From Branchiostoma floridae (taxonomy: Eukaryota; Chordata; Leptocardii; Amphioxiformes; Branchiostomatidae), in NCBI RefSeq assembly GCF_000003815.2, contig NC_049983.1:2641007-2705006 (forward strand): a stretch of 64,000 bases of DNA. The letters run 5' to 3'. How positions within the stretch are numbered: position 1 is the first letter of the stretch; each line of letters starts with the position of its first letter. The notes beneath the pieces were generated by a model. The model was not told the origin of the DNA and did no database searches. It worked only from the letters and a program-made list of their open reading frames with translations. The position numbers were made by a program, and so were the translations under genes. This document shows positions 11,701-26,700 of this stretch, piece after piece.

Positions 11701-14700
11701 TGTAGACGGTTAGTGTTTTATTTGCAAAATCATGCTAACTAACTGTATCTACAGTCTCAAAGACAAAGTAAGAGCAAAGTAATTGAGTACATCACACTAG
11801 TTTATAATCAACTACGAGAGTGGTTCAAAAAGTTATGTCACTAGTTTTATAACAGGCTCATTTTTTAATCGAATAAGTTGAAATTTGGCAAAAAGGTAAA
11901 GGCATATTATCCTCTTGAGATTAAAATATCTCAATTTGTTGTTCCGATTTTTATGAGCAATTGAGTTGATTTAATTTCAAGAGGAGATCACCTCAGGAAG
12001 CTTGTCAGAAGATCATTTCCTCTAGATCTGACCTTTTTTAAACTACTGTAGGAAGTCGATATTACGATACCTGTATAATAACAAATGTCTCTATAGGTCA
12101 CATGTTAATTTTCATTTCTGAACTTCCAATGGTTCATCTTTTTCAGCTGCTAGAAAGGAGCAAGCTACTATAAAATTAAAGACAGTTTGATTTATAGCCA
12201 AATACGAGATTTATTTATTAAAGCTTTTGTAGACTGCTTTTCCATTAACCAAAAGATACGAAGCTTGGCACAATTATTGGCTGTTTGAAGACCAAGAAGA
12301 GTGCAAAGCTTGATTTCTTTCAATTTATTAAAAAGTCTACTACGGAAACTTTAACGTCACTGATGACCGCGGTCATACCTCACTTCACCCGAGGAACGAA
12401 AAAAAGAAAACTTGATTGGATTTAAAAAGCTAAAAAAATTGGCATGTGCATTGTGGACAAATGGAACTTGATACATGTGTCTTTTAAGTTTCATACTATA
12501 GCTACAAGCGAGTCAGGAACATTTTCAATTGCACATTAATTGAACCTCTAATTTCTTTTGACGGGATAACAAAGGTGTGGTCATCTTGAACTCAACCTAG
12601 TCACTCATAAAAACTTGGAAAAAAATTGAGATATCTCAATCTCAAGAAGATAATCTGCCTTTACCTTTGTGCTAAATTTGAACTCATTGAATAAAAAATG
12701 AGCCTGTTATAAAACTACTGACATTACTTTTTGAACTACCCTCGTATAAGGTCTTGCGTTTACTATTGTTGGGTTTTATTTCTTCCTTGACGGCAATTAC
12801 ACAGTGAAACGGGTTCCGCAGGGAATAGTTTTGGGACCATTACTCACTATAATACAGGGGTGAATGAAAAAGTTATTTCTGAGTTAAGATAAAAAGGTTC
12901 AAACTTACGATAATGTGACGTTTTTTTCCCAGCTGGCAACCCCTATACAAATTTAAATGGTTATAAATCACTGTAACCTCTTTTGTCCCAGTTGCTTGTC
13001 TACTGGAACGGTTCTGACGGAGAGAGTGAGATAAACGACTACCAGGTCGGCCTGAGTTCTACTGAATCTGGTGCCTCCAGTCCAGACATCATGCCTCTCA
13101 CCTCAACTCAAGGACACACCGTCTTCAAGACAAGGTATGAACAATTGAGAGGGTGTTCATAGACATAACTGTCCCGTTTCGGATCCATTCATTTCTCGAC
13201 GTCTAAAACGCAGGTTTAACAATTCTATAGAGCTTTACTTAATCTAGACTATTGCTAATTCTTATAAGTAATGAATTTCCCCCCAATAAAGGCATTCTGG
13301 TCTGGGCGAGGGACAAGAATTCTACCTCGGTGTAACGGCGACAAACAAAGCAGGCTTGTCTACCACAAAGGTAACTAACGTACGGTATACTGACCTTACT
13401 GTCCAACGACTGGCTCGTTAGGAACCTTCAGTTAATCAGCCTAGGTGGACGTGAACGATGTCCTTTCTGAACTCTTTCCTATGTTGAATAATTTGCAACA
13501 ACGAGTTAATGCCATGATATTTGTTCTAAACATACCGTACGCATCTGTCTCTGTTCAGAATTGCCATTAATACGTTTTTACTCAATGAATCAATTATGGC
13601 ATTAACTTTAACAGGTTTTTTTTCAATTTTCAGACTATTGGACCGATCGTAGTTGACGCAAGGCCCCCCACGTTCTCAGGCCAGGTGACAGTGACGCTGG
13701 AAGATGACTACCTCGTGGCACGATGGCCGGCTAACGGGTTTTCCGATGACGAGGATACCGATTTGCTCACCTACGAGTGCGCCGTCGGTAAGAGGTTTTG
13801 GTATCTTTTCGACTACAGGTCTTCGAATTCCTGGAATGAAGGGACTACATCAATGCCGATACGTCAAAATGTGGCATATTAAGCCCTAATTGAGGAGGCA
13901 GACAGGTTACTGAGGCAGATAGGTTACTGTGCGGTCACATAGGTTGTGCGATCATTGTACGATCGCCAAATTTCGAGCATTTTGAGACAAAAATGTACGT
14001 CTCCTGCAAAGTCTTCGTATACGAAATGCTATCTGTCTTGGATCCTTGTCGGTGGGTGGTTCTGTCAGCTTGAAAATCAAAATCGTACGATGATCGCACG
14101 ACCTATATGACCGTGCCCTTAGCAAAAATTTGGCAACAAAAATTGTTTGTATAGCTAAGAACTCAGTATATAATATCACCGATTGTGCTAGTTCTCAAGC
14201 AATGCTGCATGAACAATCACGACTCAACATAAGTAAATAATTCTTAATAATTCTCGTACCAGTACTGGTCGCGAGGGTGATTAAGGATTAAAGAATTGAG
14301 AATTACCTTGTGAATTGAACTAATGCTAGAGTTTGTCCATTGCCATTGGTTAGGTCACGAGGCTAACAGAGAGGACATCTTGGAGTACACAGCCTTGAGT
14401 AGCGTGGGTCCGTGTGGGGGCGTCACCGGCTGCACAGCCATTCACAGGGACAGTCTACAGGTATACCAGAAAACTACATATGAACCCCCTATATACAGAT
14501 AACAAATCATTCATTCCTGTATTCAAGAGAACTACAGTGTAGCAGAACTATAGTGTAGTAAATGTGACACTAGTGCGGTACTCTGGTATCGCTTACTGTA
14601 GCATGCAAGTCGGCAACTTACACTCATGACTTCCATAGTGGTGCCACTTTTGCAACTATCCAGTCAGTTTCACTTGTACAACTATTGCCATGGCAACAGT

Positions 14701-17700
14701 CCCCAGTTTCGCATCTGCAAATACAAGTACAATTAGGCTGCAACACACTTCTTGCAAATTTTGGTCTATCTGACCACCCACAAAGGAAGGAAAAAATTCT
14801 TTTGGGTCTGAAATCAAACGAAAATTAATGAGCGCGCGGGTGCCATCCATAAAACCTACTTGCTGTGGCCTTAAGGAAAAATTCTCTTTCCTCTGCAGTG
14901 GGGTCTACACGGAACGCATTCATACTACGTGTCCGTCAAGGCCAAGGACTTTGTGGGACTGACCACTGTGGCCACGTCCTCTCCGTACGTCCATTACGAG
15001 GGCGAGCCGACTGCTGGAGTGGTAGAGGACATCAATCCTGATCCACAGGCTCCTGTTTTCGACTATCTTCAGGTGGGGGACAGAACAACTATGTCTTTAA
15101 GTTCAAGGTATCGCTTTCGGCTTGTGTGTGTTTGTCTTGCTGTGTTACAAAAGTTAACGTTACTTGAATATTGTAAGAGTGACAGAATGTGAGATGGAAG
15201 ATTATGTAGGTTGGCAGGATGGGAAAGGCCTGTCTCGGGTCCAAAGTTGGTCCCACAGGCATGGAACAACATTGCAAATTGTACATTTTGCAGATATTTA
15301 AAAATAGATCAAAAGCCTTTATGGTATATCGCACGAGTTAAACATCGAATAACATGAGACTTTATGAGGTTATTTTACGTTTTTACCTTTCTAAAATAGA
15401 GGTATTGCTTTCGGTTTGTTTGTCCGGTCCGGTTGGAGCTGCATCAAAGTGGCAGAAAGTGAGGTGAAAAATGCTGCAAGTGGAGACTTGCAGGATTGTG
15501 TTTGGCCGGGAGAGCTTGCTAGGTGTTGTTTGTCTATTTAAAAACTGCATACGCAATACAACTTGCTGCAATGCAGAATTCCTTGCCCAAAACCGTCCTG
15601 AATGGAGACGCTTGTTGCCCAATGGGTCACTAGACATGGTAGGATCTAAGTCTAAGTATGTATATAAGTAATATAATCTTTGCTAACAAGACTACGTCTT
15701 GTACAGCCGGCCGATGCAGACTTCCAGACGACCACCACCACGCTGTCGGCTCGCTGGTCCGGCGTCCTACACGAGCATCAGGACATCTCGTACCAGGTGG
15801 GGGCCGGGACGTCACCAGGTGCCACGGATGTGGTCGGCTTTACTTCTGTTGGACAAAACACGGAGTGGAGCAGGGGTGGACTGAGCCTTACATCCTTCCA
15901 GGTGGGGGAGTTGTTTACAAAGAAGATATCGATGTGTCGTGTCATCGATACATTTCTTAGAATATGTGTTTGAGTAACTGATAGAAGGAACTTACATAGG
16001 ACATAGGATATGTAAAGGTAGGCGAAAATGAATATTTGTTACCTTTTTAGTTTTACTACATCACCAAAGATAGCCCGGCTAAAGAATGGTAGACGATTTC
16101 AGGGTAAAATGTTATTATACTAGGACGCCGTACAAATGATGTGACATTTCATTGGACTAGGTTAACCCCTACCCAGACCAGACTTTTTTGTCATTCCTGA
16201 ACCGTGGTGTGGGTGGTGGGGGAGGGATTTTGAGGCCCGGCCCTGACTCCTGTAACTCTAAAACGAAGTATCATATTGTCACCAAATTTGCAGAGAATTA
16301 TGTAGACAATATCTGAAACACAAAAAACGCAACGATGACGTAATATGACGTATTTTGACGTCATCAATATGACTTAATTGGTTGTAACCGTGAAAAGGGA
16401 GTATACCCAGAAAACTTCAAGGTATGCCACGAAAAAGTAATGGGGTTACGTACATGTATGTGAGAATAAAAATTTGTTACTGTTAAACCTTTCCAGACCT
16501 ATTACATCACTGTAAAGGCCAGTAACAGCATCGGGGACACAGCTGTCACCTCAGATGGAATAACGGTTCTACAAGACGGAGACGCTCTTCAGGGGGCAGA
16601 GGTCATGGACGGGCAGGAATGTTCTGGTAAGTGTTGTTCATATTCATAACGACAGAAGGAAGTATGAATGAGATGCAGAAAATACTCCTTGTATATAATA
16701 TCTGCGGATGAGGATAGTATCCATTGGATGCTAAGGATCGTGGTTCTGTATATGATCAGTTTTTTTTTTTTTACTCTCTCCAGAAAACTAACAATTACAT
16801 CAACAGTCAAACATTTTAGTTCAAGAGATTAACATTCTGTTGTATTATATTTCAGATCAACACGATGAAATATATCAAATACAGGTACGAGTTTTCTTCC
16901 AGATTGCCCTTGAATGTGAATTTTTAACTGTAAATTATATTTCAGCCATACATAGTATGGTGAAATATATTGTATTCGTAATGTTTCTTTCTTTCTTCTT
17001 TCTCCTGTCAAATCTTCAAAGTGATTCATCTCCGCCGTTTCTGGACCGAATGACCTGAAAATTGGCACAGGGGTAGAATGGGCTAATACCTTGATGCTTT
17101 TTCTCAGTTTTTTCATATCTGCCTCTAAAATGATTTTATTGAGATTTTTTTGGTCAATTTTAGACCAAAACTGTATATTTTGGCCCCTGTACCCTGGTAT
17201 TACAACCAAATGAGCTGAAATTTGACAGAGATGTGCCTTGATAATGCCCCCATATGAATTCGATAACACTTTTGGTGTACAGTACAACAAAATGCTTATT
17301 TTTGCGATTTTTTGACCAATTTTTGACCAAAAAAGGACACTTTTGGCCCCTGTACCCTGGTATTACAACCAAATGAGCTGAAATTTGACAGAGATGTGCC
17401 TTGATAATGCCCCCATATAAATTCAATAACACTTTTGGTGTACAGTACAACAAAATGCTTATTTTTGCGATTTTTTGACCAATTTTTGACCAAAAAAGGA
17501 CACTTTTGGCTCCTGTACCTTGGTATTGCAACCGAATGAGCTGAAATTTGACACAGATGTGCCTTGATAATACCTTCATATAAATTCAATAACACTTTTA
17601 ATGTACAGTGCAACAAAAGGCTTATTTTTTGCGATTTTTGGCCAATTTTTGACCAAAAAAGGACACTTTTGGCTCCTGTACCCTGGTATTACAATTAAAT

Positions 17701-20700
17701 GACCTGAAATTTGGTATAGATAGGCATTAGATACTTGGTAACAAGATTCAAGTCAAATTTTTGACATAAACAACTTTAAAATGATTAATTTTGGCACTTT
17801 TCTGAGGGGAAATTTGTTTTCTTTTGGCCTCCTGACGTGACCTTCCGTGACCCCGCACAGAGCCACACCTGTGCGCGTCAGCCGGAGAGTTGATTGAATC
17901 AAAGACCTAGCCAATCAGCGAAGAGGAGGCCAAAGGCTAATTAATATTCATAAGCGGGGCCTCATGATCCCGTATATAGCAGTGTTCCCGCCAGGGGGAG
18001 CGAAGCCCGCCTAAGGCTCTCGCATTTTACACTATTCAGAAGGCTTTATATTGTATCAGTTCTTAGGGGCATATCTATGATAATCGCAGCAGTCACTTAA
18101 CTTCTCTTCAGGAGTTTAGCGTAACACTATTTCAGGTCAAACCGTCAAAGGCAACTAAAAACAAACTTTAACGTTACTGAGTTCAACAGTACTTATAACT
18201 TGTTATCCGAAGTTGAAACGCTAGCGATGGTATTTTCGCTGCGCTGTTAGCTCCGTGCGACTGTTGTTGACGGTCTTATAACGGTATATTTTGCACCCCT
18301 GTACCCTGGTATGAGTAACATTTGGTATAGATAGGCATAAGATAGTTGGTAAAATGATCCAAGAAAAATTTTTGGCTTAAAGTACTGTAAAAGGCTTAAT
18401 TACAGCACTTTTTTTAGGGGAAATTGGTTTTCTTTCGTTCTCCATGCCATGATCTTTCGGACGTTCACCCCACAGAGCCGACATCTGCACCTGCATCTAG
18501 CCGGCAGGAAGAGTTAATTCAATTAATGGTTCAGCCAATCACCGAAGAGGAAAGCGAAGGCTAATGAATATTCATAAGCGGGACCACACAATACGTTAAC
18601 TTGAAGACCCAGGCCGTACAGACTTCTCGCCAGGATTTTTTCAAAGCGTCGGACAGGGGTCCGGGGGCCGCCGAATGTCCCTGGCGGGGTCCAGGGGCAG
18701 GGCCACTGTAGGGGGGGGGGGACCCAGGTGGGCGAAGCCCCCCCGGAAGCTCTTGCATTTTAGACTATTGAGAAGGCTTCTTTTATCAGTTTTTTTAGGG
18801 CCATATCTACGATAATCGTAGCAGTCACTTACTTCTCTTCAGCAGTTTGACTTTAAAATATTTCGGGTCAAAGCTTCAAAGACAACTAAAACCTCATAAA
18901 CAACAAACTTTACTTAGCTCAACAGTATACAAAAATATTGTACGGGTTGCCATCCTTAGTTGAAGCGCTTATTTATAGCGCTAGTATCTTCGATGCGCCG
19001 TTAGCCGCCGTGCGACTTTTGTTGACGGTCTGATATCCCTACGTCGCCGCCTCGCTGATATTCCCACGAACATGTTTCAAGAAAAATACCCAGCAAAAAA
19101 CGCTGTTCTGCGTCAAATTCTATTCTATAAAACATGTGGGACTCAGTGTCACAGTGTTAGACAGTGGCGAGAATGATTATTTTCTCATCAATATTTCTCT
19201 TCAGAATTATTTGAACTTAATTGTACATCTAAACAATTGGCTTACCTGTGCAATGTTTATATGATTAATGATCATGTGTAACGTATGGCTCCTAGTCAAT
19301 AGATCAGCATTTTCTCTATAGTGACCACCTGTCTATAGTGGCCACATTTCCTAGTGCTGTTGTTGTTTGACATAAACTTTGAACATTTAAATTGTAAGTA
19401 ACTTTAAACTGCCAGAGTTTCAGCCCAATAAAACACTCTCAGCGCCAGCCTCGAGGGTATGAACAGACTGACCAGACAGACGAACATAAATCCTCGAACA
19501 AGGTTCAATCGTATCTTCCGGGTCTGGCAGGAAGTTGTTAAACTAAAATAAGAATAGGCTCGATGGCTGATTGCATACAAAGTAAAACAGTTTAACAGTT
19601 TTACAGCTTGAAGAAAACAAACGCTCCTACAGTACCTGCACCTGCTTGATAATTATTAAATCGTATGCCCTACTTGAATAAAAAAAAGTTCACTGCAATA
19701 ATAAATGTACCCACATTACAAGGAGCTTATACTTTTTTAAACTTACACCTAGTTATCGTACTGAAAATTGTTAATGACATTACATGAAGTCATTCAACAA
19801 TTTTCAGTCATGATGAAAATTTTCTGAATGGAAGGTGTGATTATTGTCATTTTCTGAAAAATAGAAGCAAGCTCTGTTTTTACCTGGAATCAATTCACAA
19901 TACCAGTCCACTTTGGGGGATAATGTACTGTTAAGAGGATGTTCCATTTTTGCGCAGGGGTGATTTGGAACAGTCCAATGTTGCGTGGGAAGGGGTATGG
20001 CTGAAATATGCTGTATTTGCTCTTAAGCAAATGTCGGCCTTTCTAGTAACCTTTAAAATACCATTGAATTAAAGTATATAATCTTTACGTTTGTTTTGGT
20101 TTCAGACTATCCGCTCTGCGTGCTATGACACATCGCCGTCAATCTACCAAACGTCAAAGACAGCAGTGGCTGCCCATTGGTCTATCCCAACTGCCAATCA
20201 AGCTCACGTGACTCACGTCCAATGGTCCATCGTGCAGGAGGTAGAGGGGGAGGAGACTGTGGTACAGGACTATGTGAACCTGGGCATGGCGACCCACGGG
20301 ATGGCTGTTAATCAATATCTGTACCTCTCTCCCGCTGTCACCTACAAGTCGAAAGTCTTGTTCTGTCATCAAGCAGGCTGCTTTGCTCCAGGTACGACTG
20401 TATCTTGAGTTTCGTTCTGGAGAAGAAGGGAATGTTTGGTAGTCTGTAGCAGCCTCCGTCCCAGTTCCACAAGAGTTGTATCTAGCCCATTGATTGTATT
20501 CTGACATTTTGGTCAAGCATTCTTAAGTTATTGTACATGACATGTTGTAGTTTTCAGGAATGATCAACCAATAAGACACTGCCCATGGTGCTGATATGCC
20601 ATCTTACCTTTGTTCAAATTTTATTGCTGGTCTCTGTATCTATTGTATCCTAATTATCTCGAACACTACAATGATAACCGTTGGAGAAAAGACTTGTTAA

Positions 20701-23700
20701 TGATTCTGATCATTTGCTGACAGTTGGTAACGTTTTTGGAATTGTTAACTGTTCTGTCAACACGTCTTTAAGTACGTGGGTAATATTACCATAAGCTGTA
20801 TCCTGATTCCTAATTAGCTATAAAATGTTTACTCGTCACGAATAGACTTTGTCATGATATATTCCCGTCCAGTCTACAGTCCAGGATTCCTGGTGTCTCC
20901 TGACCCACCACTTCCCGGAACACTTCACGTCAGCAGCCCGTACCCAGACTCGGGCACCAGGAGCGCTGACGTCATCTTTGACAAGTTCAGTGACCTCTAC
21001 TACCCTACTGATGACGTCATGAACTTCTATGACTGGGCCATCGCAGATGACTCGGAGAATGGAAAATTACTGACTGACTGGGCTACAGTCGTGCCAACAT
21101 CATCCAATGAAACAACAGTTAGTGCTAATAACATGTTGATAAGAATGTTGTGCTGTCTATTTTTGTCCGTTGAACTTGCAATACTCACCACAACTTTTGT
21201 AGTATGGGTCGATGCCCATACCTTTTCTAAAGCATTAGGCCACACATTTGTGCAAACGTGAGATAGCACACTAGTAATACGTGCCTTCAGTTGACAAAAT
21301 CTGTTTCTTAGTATTGGCTGCGTGAGGTGACATGTATATAAACCTGCTTTACCTTCTAAAGACTTTATAGTTATTATCGATAGAACACATATATCTCTTA
21401 CTTCACCCCAAGTGAGTGAAATATAATTTTTGGCTATGTCTACCTAAGTGGCTGAATATGTGGTTATTTGACTCTACAAGTCTCAATATGCAAACCGCAT
21501 ATTTGCCATACATTCTCGCTGCTGCTTTTTTGTGATTTGGAATGGTAGTAGCCAGAAAGGAAAGGTGTCATTCTACCATATGTAATTCTTGTCTTCCTAA
21601 TTTCGCCACAGATTTCTTTCTCCGTTGACGGGTTGCCTCGCGATCTGACCAAGTGTCTGAGTCTGGTTGTGAGAGGACACGCCCACACGGGGTTGTCGGC
21701 ATCTGTGTCCCGTGAGATTGTCCAGTGCGAAGAAACCAGCACCAACAGAGGACTGAACTACTCAACCGTCATAGATACTCGCCGTGGGTACCTATTATTC
21801 TTTAAGACAGTCTTTTTGGCAACACCACAAGGGTGGAGTCTGTAGTGTAGTACTGGATTCAAATTCCATATATTCTGGAACCACAACTTTTTCATGAATG
21901 AAGACCTTTATTGCACATTTTTGCCACACCGGGCTAAGTACAGGTCACAACAAGACATGTTGAAAAGATACAGTTAACAGATAACAATTTACGCTCTACT
22001 ACAAAATGACGTTCGTCCTCTATTCTATCTAAATTACAATATTTGCATAGTCTTTGTTCCAGAGTTGTTGGTGCGGGTATGTTTTCCTGTTTCAATATGA
22101 AGTTTATGGCAGGTGATCCTTAGTCTTGTGACATTCCTGTCGCTCATATTTTCATTACTTAGAATTTTTTTCTTCATTGCATGTAGTTGTAAATAATCTA
22201 TATGACCTTAACTTATATTTTTACCAGCTCCACCTTTGTTGTCATTATGTATTTCTTTAAAACGTTTGAAAGTATATGTCTTTTAACCACTGGCCAATAG
22301 AGTTAACAATTTGAAACGTGTTTGTTCTTAGTGGGATAGAAAAATACCACAAATATGCATACCCGCACCCTTCTTAGACTTACGCACTCCTGACGCCCAA
22401 CATTTATTTCCAGATTTGTCCAACTCTAACTGGCAGGAATAAGAGTCTGCTCGAAAACTATCGGCTGGCACGTTAAGACGAAGTCTAAGAAAATGTTTAA
22501 TAGAGTTCCGAACAAAGCCTTTGGACCTGTTTTGTATAGATGCTAGTGATTCACCTTGAAAGTGCCGGCAGATCGAGCTAACAATGATACCTTGTATTGT
22601 ACACGTCTTATAATAGATTGCAAACAATTTTACAGCTAACATCACACTGGAGTTGAACGCAGACTGGACTGAGTATGACATCGATTACACCAATGAGACG
22701 ACGATGTTGTCTGCCGTTTGGCCGACATTACGTCACCGGAAGTACGAGTGGGCAGTCCTGGAGGACAAGTCGGTGTCCAGTCTATCCGCCATGGCCGGAC
22801 ACCACCTCAGTGTTCCCAACCCGTGTGACCACCAGGATATGATAGAGTGTGGAAGAACAACCAGTGTAAGTAGGAGTAGGATGAAACATTTGTACAAACA
22901 GTTCGGATCTTTGATGTGGAACTTACCTCCCAACGTTTTAGTGCCTGGTCTCTCTGCTTCCATTCTCTGATCAATACTGACTGGTTCTACTTACCACCGC
23001 GATGTGGCACTGGATTTAGAGGTTTTTAGGCGATATTTATAATTAGTCTGAATTATTTTGAATAAAAAGAATATCTGAGTCACAATAATTAAATTATTTT
23101 CAAAAAATTGACTAAGAAAATACTCATTTATTTGGATTTCTTTTAATATTTTAGAAACATTTTTAAAGTAACTGGACAAAAATATCTTTATTTAGAATAA
23201 TTGTGAAACCTCTTTGTGATAATTTTACATTTACAAATATTTACAGAAAATGGTAAACCTGGCCAAGTGATAAAATTAGTTTATTGCCCCCATAAAAGTA
23301 AGCCCTATTGTTGCATCTGTATATTTTTATATTTCACCGCTGGGCACTGGCAGATCCTTTGTAGTGGGCCATTGTTGCATGGCACCCAACCATACTTTGC
23401 AAGGATGTGTGAATTGCTATCTTCCCAGCCCATCGAACCATTTACAAAAAATGGTAGAAAATGGTAAATAATGGTAAAATGCTGTTATCATTATTTAGAA
23501 ACCATTAGAAGTATCCAATTCCACATCATGAATATTTCCAAAGTTTTACAGGACCAGGGAGTATTGAGAATGTACGTATACGTTTATATATTCAATTTGA
23601 TGTGTACGTTACACCAAGCTACTTATGTGCTGTCAGTACTTATATAAGTGCAGTGATTATAAGCGATGCAAATCTCAGCGAAGTATCTTCTGAATAAAGT

Positions 23701-26700
23701 TTCAAAGCATGCACCATTATAATTCGTATTATTCAGCTACCGGACCTTTTACACTACTATTTTTATCTACGTCATACGCCATGTAATATATTACCTGCAC
23801 AGTAGTTGATGATACTAAAGTTATGACTCTTCACATAGGAATACATTAACGTAGAGGGTCTGAGCCTGGAACAGAACAAGCGGTATATTGTGTGCATCCA
23901 TGCGGAGGAGACGTCCATAACGTACGAGAGGTGGGTGGAGACGCTACCGGAGACGGCTGTCTGTAGCAGCGGGGTGACGGTAGACGTGACTCCGCCCAAC
24001 GCCGATGCTGCCGACGTCTGGATTGGCTCCAATGACAAATCCAATTACCAGGTAATTCACCACTTTTTGATCTTACAGTTAATGTGTGCAAAAACTTTGC
24101 TAGAACCATAGTGCAATGCTACAGTATTTGATTTTTTACAACTTTACACTGAAGTCACAAACAAGCTTTCGACCAATTCTTTGATCCTTTATAAGTGGAA
24201 ATGAACCAAGCCTGTTTCACACGTCCAGACCGGAAGTGTGACGTCAGCAATGGGTCAAACGTGATTGGAACTCGGTATCGGCCCCTATCTCGGTTGAAGG
24301 ACTCTTCCACTCCTCTTAGAAAGTAATGCTGTTTAAAATCTAGCATATTGTCAAAATCCACAGAGTGTTCAGGCGATCCATGTTTATCCATGACTTGTTT
24401 TTTATAGGTGTCCAGTACAGAGCTTTTTGTACAGTGGGACGGATTCATTGATGTTGAAGAACATGGCGTCTCTATGCACCACTCAGGAATTCAACGTTAC
24501 GAGTACGCCATCGGTAAGCAATAGATGAAATATCATAAGTAACATAAACTCTACTTCTATAACCACCGACCAGCGACATATGCTAAATGATTAAGACATG
24601 GTCATCATAATTTGATCGCCCAGCGGTCTAATCATCATAATAATCGTGGCATGCCGCTAGCTAAATGTACTGAGGGCGGTCGTCACTGTTTCCATTACCA
24701 GCTACTAAGATGGAAAATTGCACCCTCTTTAACCAGGTACGATTGCTGGAGGAAGCGACGTCCAAGCCTGGACAGATGTAGGAGTTACAGATCATGTTCT
24801 ACTGCACGGGGTAAGACTGCAACACGGATGGTCTTACTACGCCACTGTTACAGGTAGGAGAAATAAGCCTTCTCACAATAGTTAGGACGCATGTGCGGCG
24901 ACAGGAATTCTAGGTAATATGTCAAAGGGTAAGGCACACAAAAGCTAAACAGTCCTTGTCTTGACCATTGTTTCGATTTGCATAAAAATTTCCAGACGGG
25001 TTTTGTTTACTTTTTGTGTGCCTTACCCTGAGACATATTACCTAGAATTCCTGTCGCCGCACATGCGTCTTAACTAATGTGAGAAGGCTTATTCGGTGCC
25101 GTTCCAAGCCCATTCATACAACCCGTAACGTAAAACACAACAAACTCTTGTAATCATTGATTGATTGGAACCAAATTAGTGTGGAGCCATTTTCGAAAAT
25201 TATTGATTATCTATATACACATTTTATAAAAAATTGTTTGCTTGAAGTGATCGATCATTAATAAGTACGTTCACCGTTACAAGTGCAACGACAGGAATTG
25301 TGGGTAATGTCAACGGTAAAGGCCCCTGACTTGTAAAGAGTACTGGTCTCTGCCATTGTCTTGATTTGCATAACAATATGCAGACGCGTGATTTGTTTAT
25401 GTCTTATGGGCCTTCACCTTTGACATATTACCCACAATGCCACTGCACAGGAAACGGTCAACGTGGTTAAATCAACACGTCATGCTTGACTTTCTATAAA
25501 AAATTCTCTCCTCAGCTGTGGACTTTGTCGGACTGTCAACAACCAAATGGTCCCAGAGAGTGACAGTTGACACCACGCCACCACGGAAGTCAGACACACA
25601 CATCAATGCTGGAGGCAGTTTTCACTACAGCTCATCATCTGTGACAGCAAGGTAAGTCACATGTGTCGTACGCTTGTCGTTGTAAATTCTAGAGATAGCT
25701 GCGTGCATGTGTTGTACAAAATTTAGTTGTCATGTTATAGAAAAAGCTAATCCTTAAACCATACCAGCTTCAATTTCTGTCAAAAAAGATTTAAACGACA
25801 TTAAAATGATGGCCTACGACAAATATGACTGCGTCTTTGGACATCACAAGCCCTCTCACAGACATCAGAACGCATGTGCGGCAAAAGGGATTCTGGGTAA
25901 AATGGCTGAAAAAGAAAACAAAACCCGTCTGGACATCGTCATAAAAATCGAAACAATGGTCGAGACAAGGACTGTTAACAATTTTGGGGCCTTTACATTT
26001 GACATAATACATAGGATTCCAGTCGCCGCACATGTGTTCTGATCTCTGTGATAGGGCTCATTGGGTCAATAAATATATGTAGAATAAGATTTACATATAT
26101 CATTATCAATTTATACCTGACTCTGATGCATACATAATCGTATCAATATCAATGTATACATGAAAAGCGGATCCTGCGAAAGAAACTCAAAAGTTGAGTC
26201 AGCTTACAAAAGTGCTCTATGTGGCAGAGACTGTCATTATCGTATAGGGCTGTTTAGCCACTGTCGACGCTGTAGGGCTGATATCAATTAGAATTTTACT
26301 ATGGTCAATAATGACCAAAGGAGGCCATATACTATACGTGACTCTTCTTGTATACATCTTGGTCTATTATCTCTACAGTTGGGAAGGTGTGTTCTACGAC
26401 ACAGAGAGTGGAGTTTCCTTCTTTGAGTGGGCGGTGGGCTCCAGGGCTGGTCATGCCGACATCTACCCCTTCACTAGGGTGGAGGAGACGGAGGCTGAGA
26501 CAGATGAGAACAGTCCTCTTCAGCTTCATGAAGGGCACGAATATTACGTCTCAATCAAGGTATGCATAACGTCATGTATCAATATCATTCTATAATGACT
26601 ATAACTTCAAGCGTATTACAAACACGTCGGGTTTTGGCGAATCTTCTGTTGTATATCTATTGCTAAGGATACTTGATGTGGTTGAAAGTCGACCGACCAC

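Larger units (their letters stand above)
16934..20046 (+). mobile_element. Non-autonomous Helitron/Helentron-type element, copy 1
   Basis: The 3' end has a hairpin (ATTTGC-TCTTAA-GCAAAT) 10 nt before CTAG, and T follows, as in Helitrons. A 15-bp sequence ATATTTCAGCCATAC at the 5' end is inverted near the 3' end, before the hairpin: the asymmetric arrangement known for Helentrons. The interior holds 163-bp tandem units and a ~620-bp duplication. No Rep/helicase is encoded. It is opposite in orientation to the copies at 60-63 kb. Confidence 0.78.

Noticed and set aside
16840-17616. Several 70-150 codon frames in the Helentron core
   Set aside because: They repeat with the 163-bp array and show no family motif.
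18640-18740. G/C-rich patch as a possible CpG island promoter
   Set aside because: It is an insert in one of two duplicated Helentron modules, more likely repeat sequence than a gene promoter.
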